64,000 bases of DNA from Apricaphanius iberus. Lineage: Eukaryota > Chordata > Actinopteri > Cyprinodontiformes > Aphaniidae. The stretch spans positions 124,001 to 188,000 of the forward strand of contig JAPXFQ010002700.1 of assembly GCA_028564705.1 (NCBI GenBank). The letters run 5' to 3'. The number at the start of each line of letters is the position of its first letter. Within the stretch, counting starts at the first letter, position 1. Shown here in pieces: positions 32,224 to 45,335 of the stretch. A program made the translations under genes and the position numbers. The notes under the pieces are model-generated. The model saw only the letters and a program-made list of their open reading frames with translations, ran no database searches and was not told where the DNA came from.

Positions 32224-33760
32224 CAGGTCTTTCTCAAAAAATTAGCATATTGTGATAAAGTTAACTATTTTCTGTACTGTACTGATTAACGTTAGACTTT
32301 CATATATTTTAGATTCATTACACACAACTGAAGTAGTTCAAGCCTTTTATCGTTTTAATATTGATGATTTTGGCATACAGCTCACGAAAACCCAAAATTC
32401 CTATCTCAGAAAATTAGCATAGCATGAAGAGGTTCCCTAAACGAGATATTAACCTAATCATCTGAATCAACTAATTTACTCTAGACACCTGAGACAGATT
32501 CCTGAGGCTTTTAAAAACTCCCAGCCTGGTTCATTACTCAAAACAGCAATCATGGGTAAGACTGCCGATCTGACTGCTGTCCAGAAGGCCATCATTGACA
32601 CCCTCAAGCAAGATGGTAAGACACAGAAAGAAATTTCTGAACGAATAGACTGTTCCCAGAGTGCTGTATCAAGGCACCTCAGTGGGACGTCTGTGGGAAG
32701 GAAAAAGTGTGGCACAAAACGCTGCACAACGAGAAGAGGTGACCGGACCCTGAGGCAGATTGTAGAGAAGGACTGATTCCAGACCTTGGGGGACCTGCGG
32801 AAGCAGTGGACTGAGTCTGGAGTAGAAACATCCAGAGTGCCGCATCCCCCAGGTCAAGCCTCTTTTGAACCAGAAACAGCGGTAGAAGTGCCTGACCTGA
32901 GCTACAGAGAAGCAGCACTGGACTGTTGCAAATTTTGCACGTCATTCGGAAAACAAGGTGCCGGAGTCTGGAGGAAGACTGGGGAGAAGAAAATGCCAAA
33001 ATGCCTGAAGTCCAGTGTCAAGTACCCACAGTCAGTGATGGTCTGGGGTGCCATGTCAGCTGCTGATGTTGATCCACTGTGTTTTATCAAGGGCAGGGTC
33101 AATGCAGCTAGCTATCAGGAGATTTTGGAGCACTTCATGCTTCAATCTGCTGAAAAGCTTTATATAGATGAAGATTTCATTTTTCCGCACGACCTTGCAC
33201 CTGCTCACAGTGCCAAAACCACTGCTAAATGGTTTACTGACCATGGTATTACAGTACGTAATTGGCCTGCCAACTCTCCTGACCTGAATCCCATAGAGAA
33301 TCTGTGGGATATTGTGAAGAGAAAGTTGAGAGACGCAAGACCTAACACTCTGGATGAGCTTAAGGCTGCTATCAAAGCATCCTGGGCGTCCATAAAACCT
33401 CAGCAGTGCCACAGGCTAATTGCCTCCATGCCACGCCGCATTAAAGCAGTCATTTCTTCAAAAGAATTCCCAACCAAGTATTGAGTGCATAACTGAACGT
33501 AATTATTTGAAGGTTGACTTTTTTTGTATCAAAAACACTTTTCTTTTATTGGTCGGATGAAATATGCTAATTTTTTTAGATAGGAATTTTGGGTGTTCAT
33601 GAACTGTATGCCAAAATCATCAATATTAAAACAATAAAAGGCTTGAACTACTTCAGTTGTGTGTAATGAATCTAAAATATATGAAAGTCTAATGTTTATC
33701 AGTACATTACAGAAAATAATGAACTTTATCACAATATGCTAATTTTTTGAGAAGGACCTG
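32224..33760 (+). mobile_element. Tc1/mariner transposon, 1537 bp, TA target duplication
   Basis: Left end CAGGTCTTTCTCAAAAAATT and right end (reverse complement) CAGGTCCTTCTCAAAAAATT. The terminal inverted repeats are about 200 bp (32224-32421 and 33565-33760) and differ at a modest number of positions. TA dinucleotides flank at 32222-32223 and 33761-33762. Members of this Tc1 group are known to have moved horizontally among fishes, frogs and lampreys. This copy is full length but its transposase is dead. Confidence 0.9.
32552..33484 (+). pseudogene. Tc1 transposase (inactivated)
   Basis: The N-terminus MGKTADLTAVQKAIIDTLKQ and QKEISERIDCSQSAVSRHLS is the paired-like HTH DNA-binding domain. 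A TGA at 32774-32776 stops it. The segment 32826-32935 is out of frame, and in its proper frame it contains TAG and TGA stops. A deletion of roughly 35 bp near 32936 then removes the first catalytic Asp region (D of DD34E) and restores the frame. The remainder is good: SVMVWGAMSAADVDPLCFIK, HDLAPAHSAKTTAKWF with the second Asp, and NSPDLNPIENLWDIVKRKLR with the final Glu, ending FPTKY. The loss of the first Asp means no activity. Confidence 0.9.
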
Positions 33761-33762
33761 TA

Positions 33763-34708
33763 GAGCAAAAAGTGTCAAATACTGAGGAAAAAAGGAGACC
33801 AGTAGAATCCGTCAGACTTTTCACAATTTGATCTGAAGCACATAACAGTCTTAGAACAGATTAGGGAAGTGCTGATTCATGTTTTTGATCAGATGATTTT
33901 ACATTTAGCATGGATATATGACTTGAAGATTAATTTTTTTGAATGATTTTAATATACATATGATTATATTTTTATGCTCCACATATTTTTGTCCTCATAT
34001 CAAACCATCAAACTTCAGTTCAGTGCTGCGTTTTCGAATAGGCACTAGTCAGCTTAAATTTCTGGCACAGTTGTTTCTAACAAACTTAGGCTAATAGGAA
34101 ACATATCAATTCTGTTAAGACAAGACAGTTCATTAACTTACGGAGGCTGAGTCTGCTAATGGTCCACTGTTAGCACTTTCAAAACACCTGCACTGACTTT
34201 TATTATGGTTGGAACTGCTGGCAGACTGCAGTCATAGTTGGTGAAGGGGAAAACATGGGTGTACTCCAAGCTTGAATTGCATTTTGCTAAAATAACCATA
34301 GAAAGCCTTAAAAAGCTATTTTATAGATTTCAACTTCTGGGATAGACATGTACATAGCATGTAGCTACTTATGTCTCTATCCATCAGGCGTCTCTGCTGT
34401 TGGGATTGATCCAGCTGCTGTCCTTTAGGAATGTAGAATAAAGTTAGAGACATTTTACAAAGTAAAATTACAACAAAAAAAGTTGTTCCAGCTGCCAAAA
34501 CTGGAGCAGCTATGAGCTTTGAGAAGCGGGAGGGTGTGTTTGCAACTCTACCAGAGGTAAGCTGCTCTCTAGTGCTGACACCTCTTGCACTTTCTAGTGG
34601 TAACATAGTGATGTAAAATACCTAAACATCTTTTGTCATGCAGTCCGTGGTATAGAGTGTTTTTTATTATCTAGAAGCAATCATTAAAAGGTAACAGGTC
34701 TTTAGGAA
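33763..34708. other. Unannotated sequence
   Basis: No gene or element recognised. Confidence 0.4.
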
Positions 34709-34716
34709 CATTGACA

Positions 34717-35377
34717 GTAGGGCTGGGAGATATGACCTAAAATCGATAAATGTTATATTGAGGATTCCACCTCGATAACGGTAGGTGGACGATAACAATG
34801 ACAACTAGATGAGGAAGTGAATGGTGCTATGAGTGAAATTGGTGACTTTACCATGCAGTCGTTTATTTTAGATAGACAATAGAGATTGTTTGCATTTACA
34901 TCGGTGCACAGGTAAGATCAGGCAGCAGTGGCTTCTAGCAGTCTATCGATATTCTGGACTCAGTGGGGTTAATATCTGCTCTGGCTAAATGAGCAGGACC
35001 TGGGCGGGCCGAGCTGTTGGGCTAGAAATGCTCTGTTTCAACAGCAGCTCTGTTGCTGCAGTAACAATGATACATGCACAACGTTAGAGTCTCAAAGTAT
35101 GCAATAACACCATAAAAAGTCACCATATTTGTCGCTAGTTTCATTTATTTAAAAACTGTTGCTAGATGAGTCTAAACACTCGCTAAATATAGCGACACAG
35201 TTGCTGTTTTAGCAGCACTGTTTCTTCTGGATAAGATGACTGTAGTCACGTGACTCAAGGCAACGCTTGTTTCTTGAAGGGGAAGGAGCACCGCTAAACT
35301 AAAACACACCTTTTCATTTTTTTTTAAATACCAAATTTATCTCCATAGGCAACATTTTCAGGATACCACCTAGCCCT
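34717..35377. mobile_element. hAT-type non-autonomous element with 7/8-bp TSD
   Basis: Left end (G)TAGGGCTGGGAGATATGACC; right end reverse-complemented AGGGCTAGGTGGTATCC. Flanks are CATTGACA (34709-34716) and TATTGACA (35378-35385). It includes AACTGTTGCTAGATGAGTCT and a GGGCGGGCC stretch. No transposase. Same family as 20866-21475 in the opposite orientation. Confidence 0.7.
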
Positions 35378-35633
35378 TATTGACAATATCATCAGGAAGT
35401 TTCAAAATTTAGAGCTAATTTGACCCTTTTCAAAAAGACTTAACTATGGTCATGATTTAAATTTAGCAGAATACAAGCAGTTTTCTACTTCCTGAATTTT
35501 TGAGACATTTTTTTGCATTTTCATAATGTTCATAAGCATAGCTTATTTTCAGCATAAAGCTGAAAAAAACAGTAGACAGTAACACATGGACGATTATTGA
35601 TAGATCGATCCAAGTTAAAAGTAAATGAATGGT

Positions 35634-36480
35634 TAAAAGGCATATTAATGCCACTTTTATAAACACGAGCCTGGGGAAAAGATAAATAAATTGCATATAA
35701 TTATAAGCTATTTAATTTTTATATAATTTCATAATGTGGCAGCTTTGATTAGTTAGACAACTTTATTGCAGACTAGTAAGCACAACTGTGAATTGAACTG
35801 TGATTTGACAGTATTTGTGTTTTACACATTCACATAATTAATTTAAAAAAAGTTTTGGTTTTGGTGGATTATGTAGGGAACGGTCAACTGTGTGAGGCAT
35901 GGCTTATCACTACTTAGTGGCAACCAAAGTAAAATAAAGTATCCAAAAGGCTTGTCAACTTGCCATGAATGTCTACTTAAGTAAGTATTCTACCCTTGAT
36001 GACCAAAAACATAAAGAAACATATCACTCTACCCCAAGCAAAGCATGGTTTATGTAAATATGGCTCATGTTACTGAGAACAACCCAGAAGTGGTGTCTCT
36101 GACCGTGAAAACTCGTTGGATACACTTAACAATGTGCAATATATTTTGTTATGCAGATTTAACCAAAGCAAAATCCGTGATTACTCCCAGTGTTTAACGC
36201 TGTGTCTAATTTCTTTAGCAGGGCTCTACCCACGACTTCAGTGTTATTGACCACTTTGCAGTTTGATTCTTTTCCACTCAGGTATTTACAAGCCATTATA
36301 TGTTCCCAAGTTACCAATGTGCTTCATCATTCACAGTTGTGCGTACTAGTCTGCAATAAAGTTTAGTCTAACTAATCAAAGCTGCCACATTATGAAATGA
36401 TATAACAATTAATTATACGCAATTTATTTATCTTTTTTTCAGGCTTGTGTTTATGAAAGTTGCATAAATACACCTTTTAA
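35634..36480. repeat. Foldback repeat, arms about 150 bp, spacer 539 bp
   Basis: 35634-35791 is inverted at 36331-36480. Shared blocks are CATAATGTGGCAGCTTTGAT, TAGTTAGAC, GCAGACTAGTA and CACAACTGTGA. The outer edges end at TTAAAAGG / CACCTTTTAA. No coding frame in the spacer and no TSD seen. Confidence 0.65.
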
Positions 36481-38940
36481 CAATTTAATGTTTAGATAAT
36501 ATGACAAAGAACATAGGTCTAATGAATAGAATAGAGTTATAGTTTGCCAACTATTTGGACTTATTTCCATGTATGTTATTGCTCTTTCATTAGTGTAAGT
36601 GATTGTTAGTCTGCTTGTTTTTCTCTTGTGTCCCTATGGTAGCCCTGTAATTCGACCCGATTTCTATGCTGCTGATTGTGAAAATCTGTTGACAAAAACT
36701 AGTGAGAGTGCAGCTACAGTAAAAGGGGAGGCAAGACTGAATTCTCCAAAGATTACCAGTAATGCTTTGGAGCGCTGCGCTTTGGCAATAACTGAGCTAC
36801 CAACATCACATGCAGCATGAGCTGTTAAAACAAGCATCATTTCCTGGTAGACCAGAGGGAAAACAGCTCACAGCCTACTGACTGCCATGTGTTGAACAGA
36901 GATGTTTTTTCTCATAAATCTTCCAAAAATGACACCATTATTTTTGACTGGGTTGCTATTCTCCTCGTTGTTATTCATGTCATTTTTCTGTCTTTTTCTA
37001 CATTAAACAGTCAGAGAGTGAGATTTCAAAGCCACATGTTAGTGAAAAATGATTGAATGTACCTAAGTTTTATTTTTGTTTTGTTTTTTTCAGATTTTTC
37101 TGGGTGTCTCAGCAGTTATGCAAGCTCTAAACATGTAATGTGATGAAAATGTATTTTCCCCCTACACATGACTTCTGTTTTTGCTTTGTATTGTTACACT
37201 TAAATACAGTGGGATCTCTGATAAGGAATAAATCTGAATACTACTAAGTCCAAATACAAACAGTACATTGAGAATCCAATAAATCCCCTCTCCGCCCATT
37301 ATGAAATGCAAACTTGTGATCCTGAGCACAAACGAAACCACCAAGTGCCTCTCTCTACACTGACTTTGTTATGAAAGTATAGTGTTTTTCTTGTGCAGCT
37401 GCTACTTTCTGATCTGTCAGGTCCTTGCCTTTTTTTTCCTTCTTCATCCTGGCAAGCAAAGCTGTTCCAGAGCCATCAGAAAAATGTATGCAAGGTTTGA
37501 AAAGGTGCAAAATTTCTGTTGTGCAGCATCACCCCAAGCAAAGCTCCAAACGGCTATAATGTTATGGGACTTTCCTTAACATTTGGAAATGCAGGCACAG
37601 CAAATTATCAATGAAGTGATTTATTTTTAAATACAAGACTGGAGATAATGATGGGTTTTATGCCAGAGTTTCTAGTACCATAGTATTGACATTTTTCAAC
37701 AAAAACTGCTGAAATAAATAGCATTTGTATTTTGCATATGTATCCTACTGTATTTCATTTCAATTTAGTTATATAGTGGCAACTTAGAACAGATATCAAT
37801 TTAAGGCCTGTTATATATGAAGCTGCCAAAATAAATGTGGTAATAGGATTGGAAGTATATATGTACAATCTAATTCCCACATATTGATTGAATAAGGAGA
37901 GTTCAAATAAATACACTTTTTAAACTGAGTTCTGTTTGAGCTATTAATAGCGATCTCTAAAACAACACTTCCTTCCTTAGCTGTAGTCACTGCGACACAC
38001 GTGGAGCGTTTAGAGTGGCTCATATACATTTATTAAGCACTAGACAAAAAGGGAAAAAACTCCTGTCTGATTGAGTAGCTCAAATACAGGATTTAAAATG
38101 ACTCTTTGTCAGGAAAAGTCTTTAAAGACATTGAGTAAAACTTCAGGCCGAGGCCTGGTTTACCCAAAGATAGCAGATGAAAGTTAAAAAGTTAATAATA
38201 AAAAGAAGAGGAAACACCTTTAAAATTAGTTATCCTAAATCATTTGCCTCTGCCCAAAGAGACCTTATGAACGATTAAGCTCTCCAAGCGTTCTCAGTCA
38301 TGGATGGGTGACGGGGCTCAGACGACGTTAGCCCAGCAGGCTAAGCTAGTTAGCAGGCTGGTAGCTCCTGGAGCTTCCAATCGGGACACCGTTTCCCTCC
38401 TTTCTGGATACAGCTGTGTGTCGGATGGCCACCGACACTCATGAACAGCACCTCTGGGATTCTCGGACCCGGCCACTATTATCAGTCCCGTGTCAGGGGC
38501 TCGATGCGGCCTCTGGCACGACGGGATGCGGCCTCTGTCTCAGTCTTTGGGTTCCTTGAAGCAAATTCCTGCAGAAACTTGTGCCTTCCTCTGCTGGCTA
38601 AGGAACAAGATTGGAGATTCTTTTTCTCTTCTGTTGCCCACCACAGCTGGCAGCAGCATGCGGAACATTCTGCATAGTTCAGGCAGAACAACGGGATTTG
38701 TTAATCAATGTTTTTCAGTCACCTTATAGGTCGTCCGTTGGTGTTGCTCGAATGAGGTCCTCCTCAAACTCAGATGTGTCTCTTTTCGCCGCGAAGGAAG
38801 ATTCCTTCATCATTTTTTTTCTATATCGTTCAGGCCTACATTTACTTTTTTTAAACTGGATGGAAGTTTTTTTGTAAATATGTCCCTAATGTAGATTTAT
38901 TTATCTTTCTTGCAAGATTCTAAGTAGTTTAAATGATTGT
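36481..38940. other. Unannotated sequence with a GC-richer patch at 38290-38800
   Basis: No gene recognised. The patch at 38290-38800 includes two near-repeats of GATGCGGCCTCTG (about 38502 and 38525) and overlapping open frames on both strands without recognisable domains. Confidence 0.4.
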
Positions 38941-38990
38941 TCTATTCTATTCTATTCTATTCTATTCTATTCTATTCTATTCTATTCTAT
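38941..38990. repeat. (TCTAT)10 pentanucleotide microsatellite
   Basis: Ten perfect TCTAT units. Confidence 0.98.
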
Positions 38991-41634
38991 TTAAACTCTG
39001 ACTAGGGTTTTCTTTGTTCAAATAAAAAAAAAGGTTCCAGATCTGAAACATATAGGTAAAAATGAAAACTGCAAATACTTTTTTCACATCACTATACAGA
39101 AGTTTGTAGGGATGGGAAGACATGGAGCTGAGCCGTCTCTAGCTTGCTTAGAATTTCAGTCAGACACATTTGCCTATGCAGACATGATCATTACTGCATC
39201 AAATAGTGTTGATTGCATGACTAAATGCTTATTGAGACAGACCTAACAAAGAGAACAACTGTAATATTGATTCAGTAATTATAAATTCAATCCATGTACA
39301 CTTAGTTCATAAAAAACTAATTTGTATGTCTTATGTGTCCTATGTATGAACTGCATGGCTTTTGCTGCTGCATGTAAAACCGTTTAAAGGCTTTGACAGA
39401 TCCCAGAGAGGTAGCTGAAGGATGGCTTAGAAGTTAATCAGCACAAACCACAGAGTCAATATGAAAGAGCACAGTGATAGTATTCTGCTCGTCTCAGGGG
39501 CAGCTGGCTGCTTAAACGCAGCAGTAAAGCAGAGATGGAAGGATCCAGCAGAACCACTGACAAACTCTCCCAAAAAGCATGCTAAAATATGACGTTTAAT
39601 TCCAATAACTCGAGATGTTAAAAATCATGAGAGAGAGTTTAAACAGGAAGTATGTAATACAGCAAACATTTGACGATACCCATTAAACAGAGGGAACACA
39701 CTATCTTAAACTATTAAAACATGTTTTATTCTACCTAGAAATGTTTTAGCTGAGTTTCTGCTCCACCTTCAGGTACATGCAACTCAGTATAAACTTTCAA
39801 ACAAATTTTGGTCTTTGACCTTTTTACACACCAGTGGGTATCAGTTGTGATCTCCATGGTTCTCAAACTGTTGTCAAAGCCTAATTAGTGGTACTTTTAT
39901 ATGTTTAAGTAGCTTTATCTTTGCTTCAAACTCAAGCTACAAAAGGGCTATGGAGAACAATTCAAGAACAGAAGCAAGCATCATTCAACCCAGATAAACT
40001 GCCACTTCTTTAATTTTTTTATTTGGAACATGAGGTTGGGAATGAGACCAAACCAAACTTGTCTCTGTTCCACTTACACCTTAAAAACCACCATGATTTG
40101 CTAAATATTGTGCTCAGTAACAAGCTAATTGCTACAAGTTGGAGCTTCTTTGTATTTTTGTTTGTCCAAAAACCAAACCAGCTTGTTCACCAACAGGTTT
40201 TGTACATAGCTAATAATAAGGATATTTCATTTAGATAAAAAACATTTTCAAAACACTGTATTACTGTAGTGATGTGTTTAACATGGAGCAGCCACACTGG
40301 ATTTTGAAGGTGGAGTTTGTGAAAAAGCTTTGAAGAAAATTGGGCTTTGTGTATTTTTGGACTTCTGACTGCAAATTGATGTACTAGAATGGAAAGTTCT
40401 TCAAACAAGAACTCATTCCAGTGGATATAAAAATAATTTATTTGTACCATTTTCTAAAGACAGTAATTAAGAAAAAGAAATGATCTGTTATTGTTTGTTA
40501 ATGTCAGTCAGTTTGTGTGTACTTATTATAAAACACAAGGAACCACTGACGTGTACTTCTAACTGGCCACAAAATTCTCAGACTAAGAGTTTTATCAGCT
40601 CCTGGCAATAAATGGCTATCTGTCAATGTAAGGACCAACGTATATTTTGATTATAACCTCAATAAGCTTGTAATGATGTTTCTTAAATCAGTAATTTTTT
40701 GTTTAGTCTTTCTTTTTCTTTCTTCTCCCAGTATCATCTTGTCTGCACAGAGCTGTAAAGTAATAACAATCTTCCATAGCGATTCAGTGTTTCCTGAATG
40801 AGGTCTAAATAATTTAAATTTTTATCATCATTAAAGTTGTCAATAAATCATGCCTGTAAATGTTGACGTCTCCCTTCAGATTAGTTTCTGGCTTCAGAGA
40901 AATAAAGTGCTACAGTAAAGTGCTCCATGTTTCTCAATCATTTGTATTGATGTGTGCTTCCTGAATTCCGCCGACGTTCAGAGCTAATTGTGAACTGATA
41001 CCTCTGCTTCACTTGGACTATCGCTAAGCAGAGGTCACCAAGCTGCATTAGTCCAAGCAGGGTATCATATGAAACTTTGTCAATACCACACAGAGGTCTG
41101 AGGCCACTCTGATACCAGATACTATCTCTTTACCCTTTGATATTATTGACTCTGTGGTCTCTGTGTTGATTAACTTCTGCACCCTATTCTAGCAGGCTGC
41201 CTCTCTAGGCCATGTCACAGCTCTTAAAGAGTGCTTATTGAGGTTGTAACCAAACCGTTTTTGTATTTTCTGAAGTCTAGTTTATTTTACTTAACCTGAT
41301 GCTTGGTATGATCGACTGTTCTCGCTTTTTCTCACTGTTCTGGAATTTAATGTAAAAGCATTTTGAAATTTTTTGAGGGTCATTCTCAAACGTTCTCTTT
41401 AAATGGTGTGCAAATGTCACTTTTTATATTATGGTTTCGATCTCTGCTTCATAAGTGAACAATCCACACATGAATAACAATGACCTATCCATTTTTTTGC
41501 ACATTTTTGCCTCAGAAATCTAGTGCTTCCATGAGCTGTTTGAAATTAACTTTTGGGGAATTTTGCATAAAACCGTCTCTCAGCAGTGAAAATCTGCCCA
41601 TCCACGTCTCCTTTTGCAATTGCATACATACAGC
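38991..41634. other. Unannotated intronic-type sequence
   Basis: Nothing recognised in this AT-rich stretch. Confidence 0.4.
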
Positions 41635-41815
41635 CAGAGGTCGGTAGAGTACCCAAAATTGTACTCAAGAAAGAGTATAACTACTTTAACTTACCCACTT
41701 TTACCCACGTAAAAGTGAAAAGCAGCTGTTCCAAAAATCACTGAGGTAAAAGTAAAACAGTATTTAGTAAAAAGGTTACTTGAATACTGACATATGATTT
41801 AATATTTATGAAATG
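41635..41815. repeat. hAT-type element left-end fragment
   Basis: CAGAGGTCGGTAGAGTACCC followed by repeated ACTCAAG / AAAAGTAAAA blocks, typical of a common fish hAT MITE terminus (CAGAGGTGGGTAGAGT). No opposite end found. Confidence 0.5.
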
Positions 41816-41817
41816 TC

Positions 41818-41890
41818 ATCAAATCAAATTGAATTTGTATAGCACTTTTCATTATAAAATCAAAACAAAGTGTTTTACATGATAAAAAAC
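41818..41890 (-). repeat. LINE/SINE-type 3' tail fragment
   Basis: ATTGAATTTGTATAGCACTT followed by CAAAGTGTTTTACA. Same layout as the LINE 3' end at 7097-7165 (AACTTTATTTATTAAGCGCT ... CAAAGTGCTTTACAG). Confidence 0.5.
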
Positions 41891-44800
41891 AATATATGAG
41901 CAAATTAATAAATGAACAAACAAAAGACATTTAAAGCTAAACCAATCATACAAAACCAGCTAAACTTTCAGCGCACATAAGACACACACACTCTCCCCTA
42001 CCCTTTCACTCCAAACACACTGCTCAATCAGTTCCTCATTCTTTAAACAAATATACAATATAATTCAACATCTAGAATTTACCTACTGTGACAAAACTAT
42101 ATTTTGGAGATCCATCCTTATTGAAAGCCAAAGTGCTAAAATTAAATTAAAAATTCATTTTAGCACAATTTTAGCACAAAATTAAATTAGAAAAAGATTT
42201 TATAGTAGATTTTATTTTTCAGTCATTTTAAATCATCGCATTAGTTTTTATTCCAAAACTTCTTTTTCACAAAATCAGCTTTTATTTCAAAGTGGTGTTT
42301 GATATGTGTGTTTTAAATTCTAAGCAAGTCCAGAAAGTAGTTGTGATAAGCTGGAAAGCTTTTTTACCAGAAGTGAATATCCTAGAATACTCTAAAAACA
42401 CATGTAAACAAACGCAGCAGCATTTTTTGTTGTTTCTCAACACCTCATTTTGTTCAAAATCTCCAAAAGAAAAGATTAGATAAATTATCCTTTCAATATG
42501 AAGCATGTAGTGCCCAAACGTTGCATTAACTACTGATTACAGCAACTATAGAACACCGTTCTGGTGAAACAATCTCTGGCTGTTGCTGAACTGACAAATC
42601 AGGAGCATCCACTTTCATTGACAGAAACGTATAGTTAGAAAATGGGGCTCGACTTCGTCCGTCCTTGCATGGGTGAGTTGTATAGTAGTATAAAGTAGGC
42701 TTTAGGCTACTCAGATGGGTGGCCGTGGTCTGCTTCTGCTAATTTGCATAAACAACTCATATGTAAAGGGTCTGAAATTGTCAAAAATCGAGCAAGATCA
42801 CTTTATGTAAATTATTTTGCGCAAAAAAACCCCATAAAGATATGATTATATGATCTTTTTGCTTTTAAAACTGTATTTTTACTTTTTTCTTTTAATAAAA
42901 TATTGTATTATTATGCAAAAAGGAAGGCCGAAACTAGATATTAATCAATGTTTTTAGAACATTGTGAGGTTTAAATAAATTGGAGTACAAGTTAAAAAGG
43001 AATAATCATGAATATCTGAGATCTAAAGATGTCCGGGCATACTCAGTTTATAATGGTATTCAACAGAATATAATAGTTGAAGAAAAAACTGATTTGTTTG
43101 TGACACACGGTCGCCTTCAGCAGAATGGACCAGGCTGCTGAGTCAGCAACTACAGTGGGAGCTAAATAAAGTTATAGAACTGCTGATTTTTGTTTAGGAG
43201 GTGGAAAGCTTGAGAAGATTCCTTGTCTAAAAATCTAATGTGTGATACTAAAGAAGGTATATTTACCTACATCTTTAAAACATTCTGGTTTAAACATATT
43301 TTACGGTTTCCAATTAACTTGCAGTATAAAATGGAGTGAAATGTATATCTTCACTTATGAAAATGTTTACACTTTGTTCATCAACAGTTTTGTAACACTA
43401 GACATGAGTTTTAACACCAGGACTATAACTAGAGTTTGAGAGAAAAAAAAAAGAAGATAAAACCTTTCTGATTTTATTTTTGGAAAAAAAAAAAAACAAA
43501 CATAATGACAGAAGAGACAGAGTAATTGTCCTCTTTTAGCCATTAATTCCTGGACATCCATAAATGACAATGTCTGGCCATCAGTTTTTTACCCTTACCT
43601 GAAGCGTAATGTAGCGGGATAATGATCCAAAGAATGTCAACCCCAGTTCTGAATGTTTAATACAATTAAGATGTTGGCCTGCTTAGATTCTGATAGTAAA
43701 TCTGAGAAAAATGTTCTAGTATTATCTTGAAAAGATTGGTTATGTTTTAAGATCTCTAATATGGCTCAATTAAAGCAATTCAGCCAAGAAAAGCTATCAA
43801 AAATCGCTACTGCTTTTCAACTTCATGCAAAGCTTCATAGACACCATGCCTTGTAAAACCAGTTGTTTAGTTGGGTGCAATTATTTTTTCATATTTGGCC
43901 AGGTTGATTTAGATAGATAAGCATCTGGAGTAAACAAAATCATACCTAAATTATCACAAGCATGCGGTATCTGTGTCTTTGAGTAAGAAACTCAACAACA
44001 GAGGTCCAACTAGTGTTGTTTTCAAATGCTTAGTTCCCTGAGAATAATCTATTTGCAGCAACAAGACGAGCTCATCACTCTCTTTCATCGCTTGGAACTA
44101 ACGAAGAGGTAAAAAGGTATTTATGGCAAAAAAAATTTGCATTTTGAGGGGAAACTAATGTTTTAATAGCGGGCTTGTTCCGTGCGCTTTGTCCATCCGG
44201 GCTCTTGTAGAAGTAAAGATGTCATCTAATATACTTTCCCCTGAAAAGAGGACCTGCGCCTATGTATTTTAAAACTGATTTTTAAAGTCATATTTTACAA
44301 TATCGCCAACATTTTGCAATTAATGTGCTTTACGTAATTATTACATAATATTTTAATGACTATTTTCAAAGATGTACTGCAAAAACAACACACTGTCACT
44401 TTAAGATAATCCTAACAGATATTCCCCCCATGTTTCGTTCGTTCAAAGTATTCTGGTCTGCTCTGAAGAATGTCAGGACCGCTCCAATCACAAATCAGGG
44501 ATAATGAACACGTTGGATTGTCTTGGCCCGATATCGCAGCGTGTGTGGTGTGTTGGGAAGACAAACGAGGATGAAGACTATTAAATGTGAGTTGTAGCTA
44601 ATCAGAAAGCGAAGTGACAGGCAGTGATATGTCTTGGAAGTGTCTCTTAATATTTACAAATTTCAGCTCACTTTACCGCAGTCCACAAACCAAAAAACAG
44701 AGACCAAAGTAAAGTGTGTAATGACTTCTCCGGGTTGAAACACCCCCAATAACTTTACATCTTTGTATACCAAATATGCCCCTGCTCCTGCTGTCTACAC

Positions 44801-45290
44801 TCCTTTATCCAACACCTTTTAATTTTCTGCTGTTTATTTTTCAGTTAATTTTTTTTTCAAAAACTGTTGCCAATGCCTCCTCTTTGGCTGTTGTGGTAAT
44901 TTACTATATTTACACGCTTTATGTTGTGAGGTTTTCCGTCTGAACTTGGAATGTTCAGGAGTAAAATGCAGGATCAAAAGTGTTATATCTGTGATTTTTT
45001 TATTGAAATATGAGTGATCTTTTAATATGTGGAAATCGTACAACCATTTTTTCAATTTTTTCATGTGAACCAGCATCATTTAAGTTAGGCAAAAAAAAAA
45101 AAAACAGAAGCCTAAAACATTCTTTGTCATTTTTACTTTGAAGTTGCTGAATTATTCATTTGAAGTAGGTGATTTAGTACAAGGTTTCAGGCTTTAAAGT
45201 ATTTCAATGAACTGTATAAACCAAACACCTCATGTCATTGTTAAGAAGAATATACATTGAACGTAAGACTATCTTGTATTTACAGTACAT
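41891..45290. other. Unannotated intronic-type sequence
   Basis: No gene or repeat end recognised. Poly-A tracts near 43441-43500 and 45092-45104 only. Confidence 0.4.
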
Positions 45291-45335
45291 TTCAATTCGA
45301 TTCAAAACATACTTTATTGGGACCAGATGGAATTT
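45291..45335 (-). repeat. Short LINE-type 3' tail
   Basis: TTCAATTCGATTCAAAACAT and ACTTTATTGGGACC resemble the reverse complement of a fish LINE 3' end ('GG(A/T)(T/C)CAATAAAGT'). Confidence 0.4.

Noticed and set aside
38441..38877. Overlapping frames in the GC-richer patch
   Set aside because: Open on both strands because of base composition; no domain or splice structure supported.
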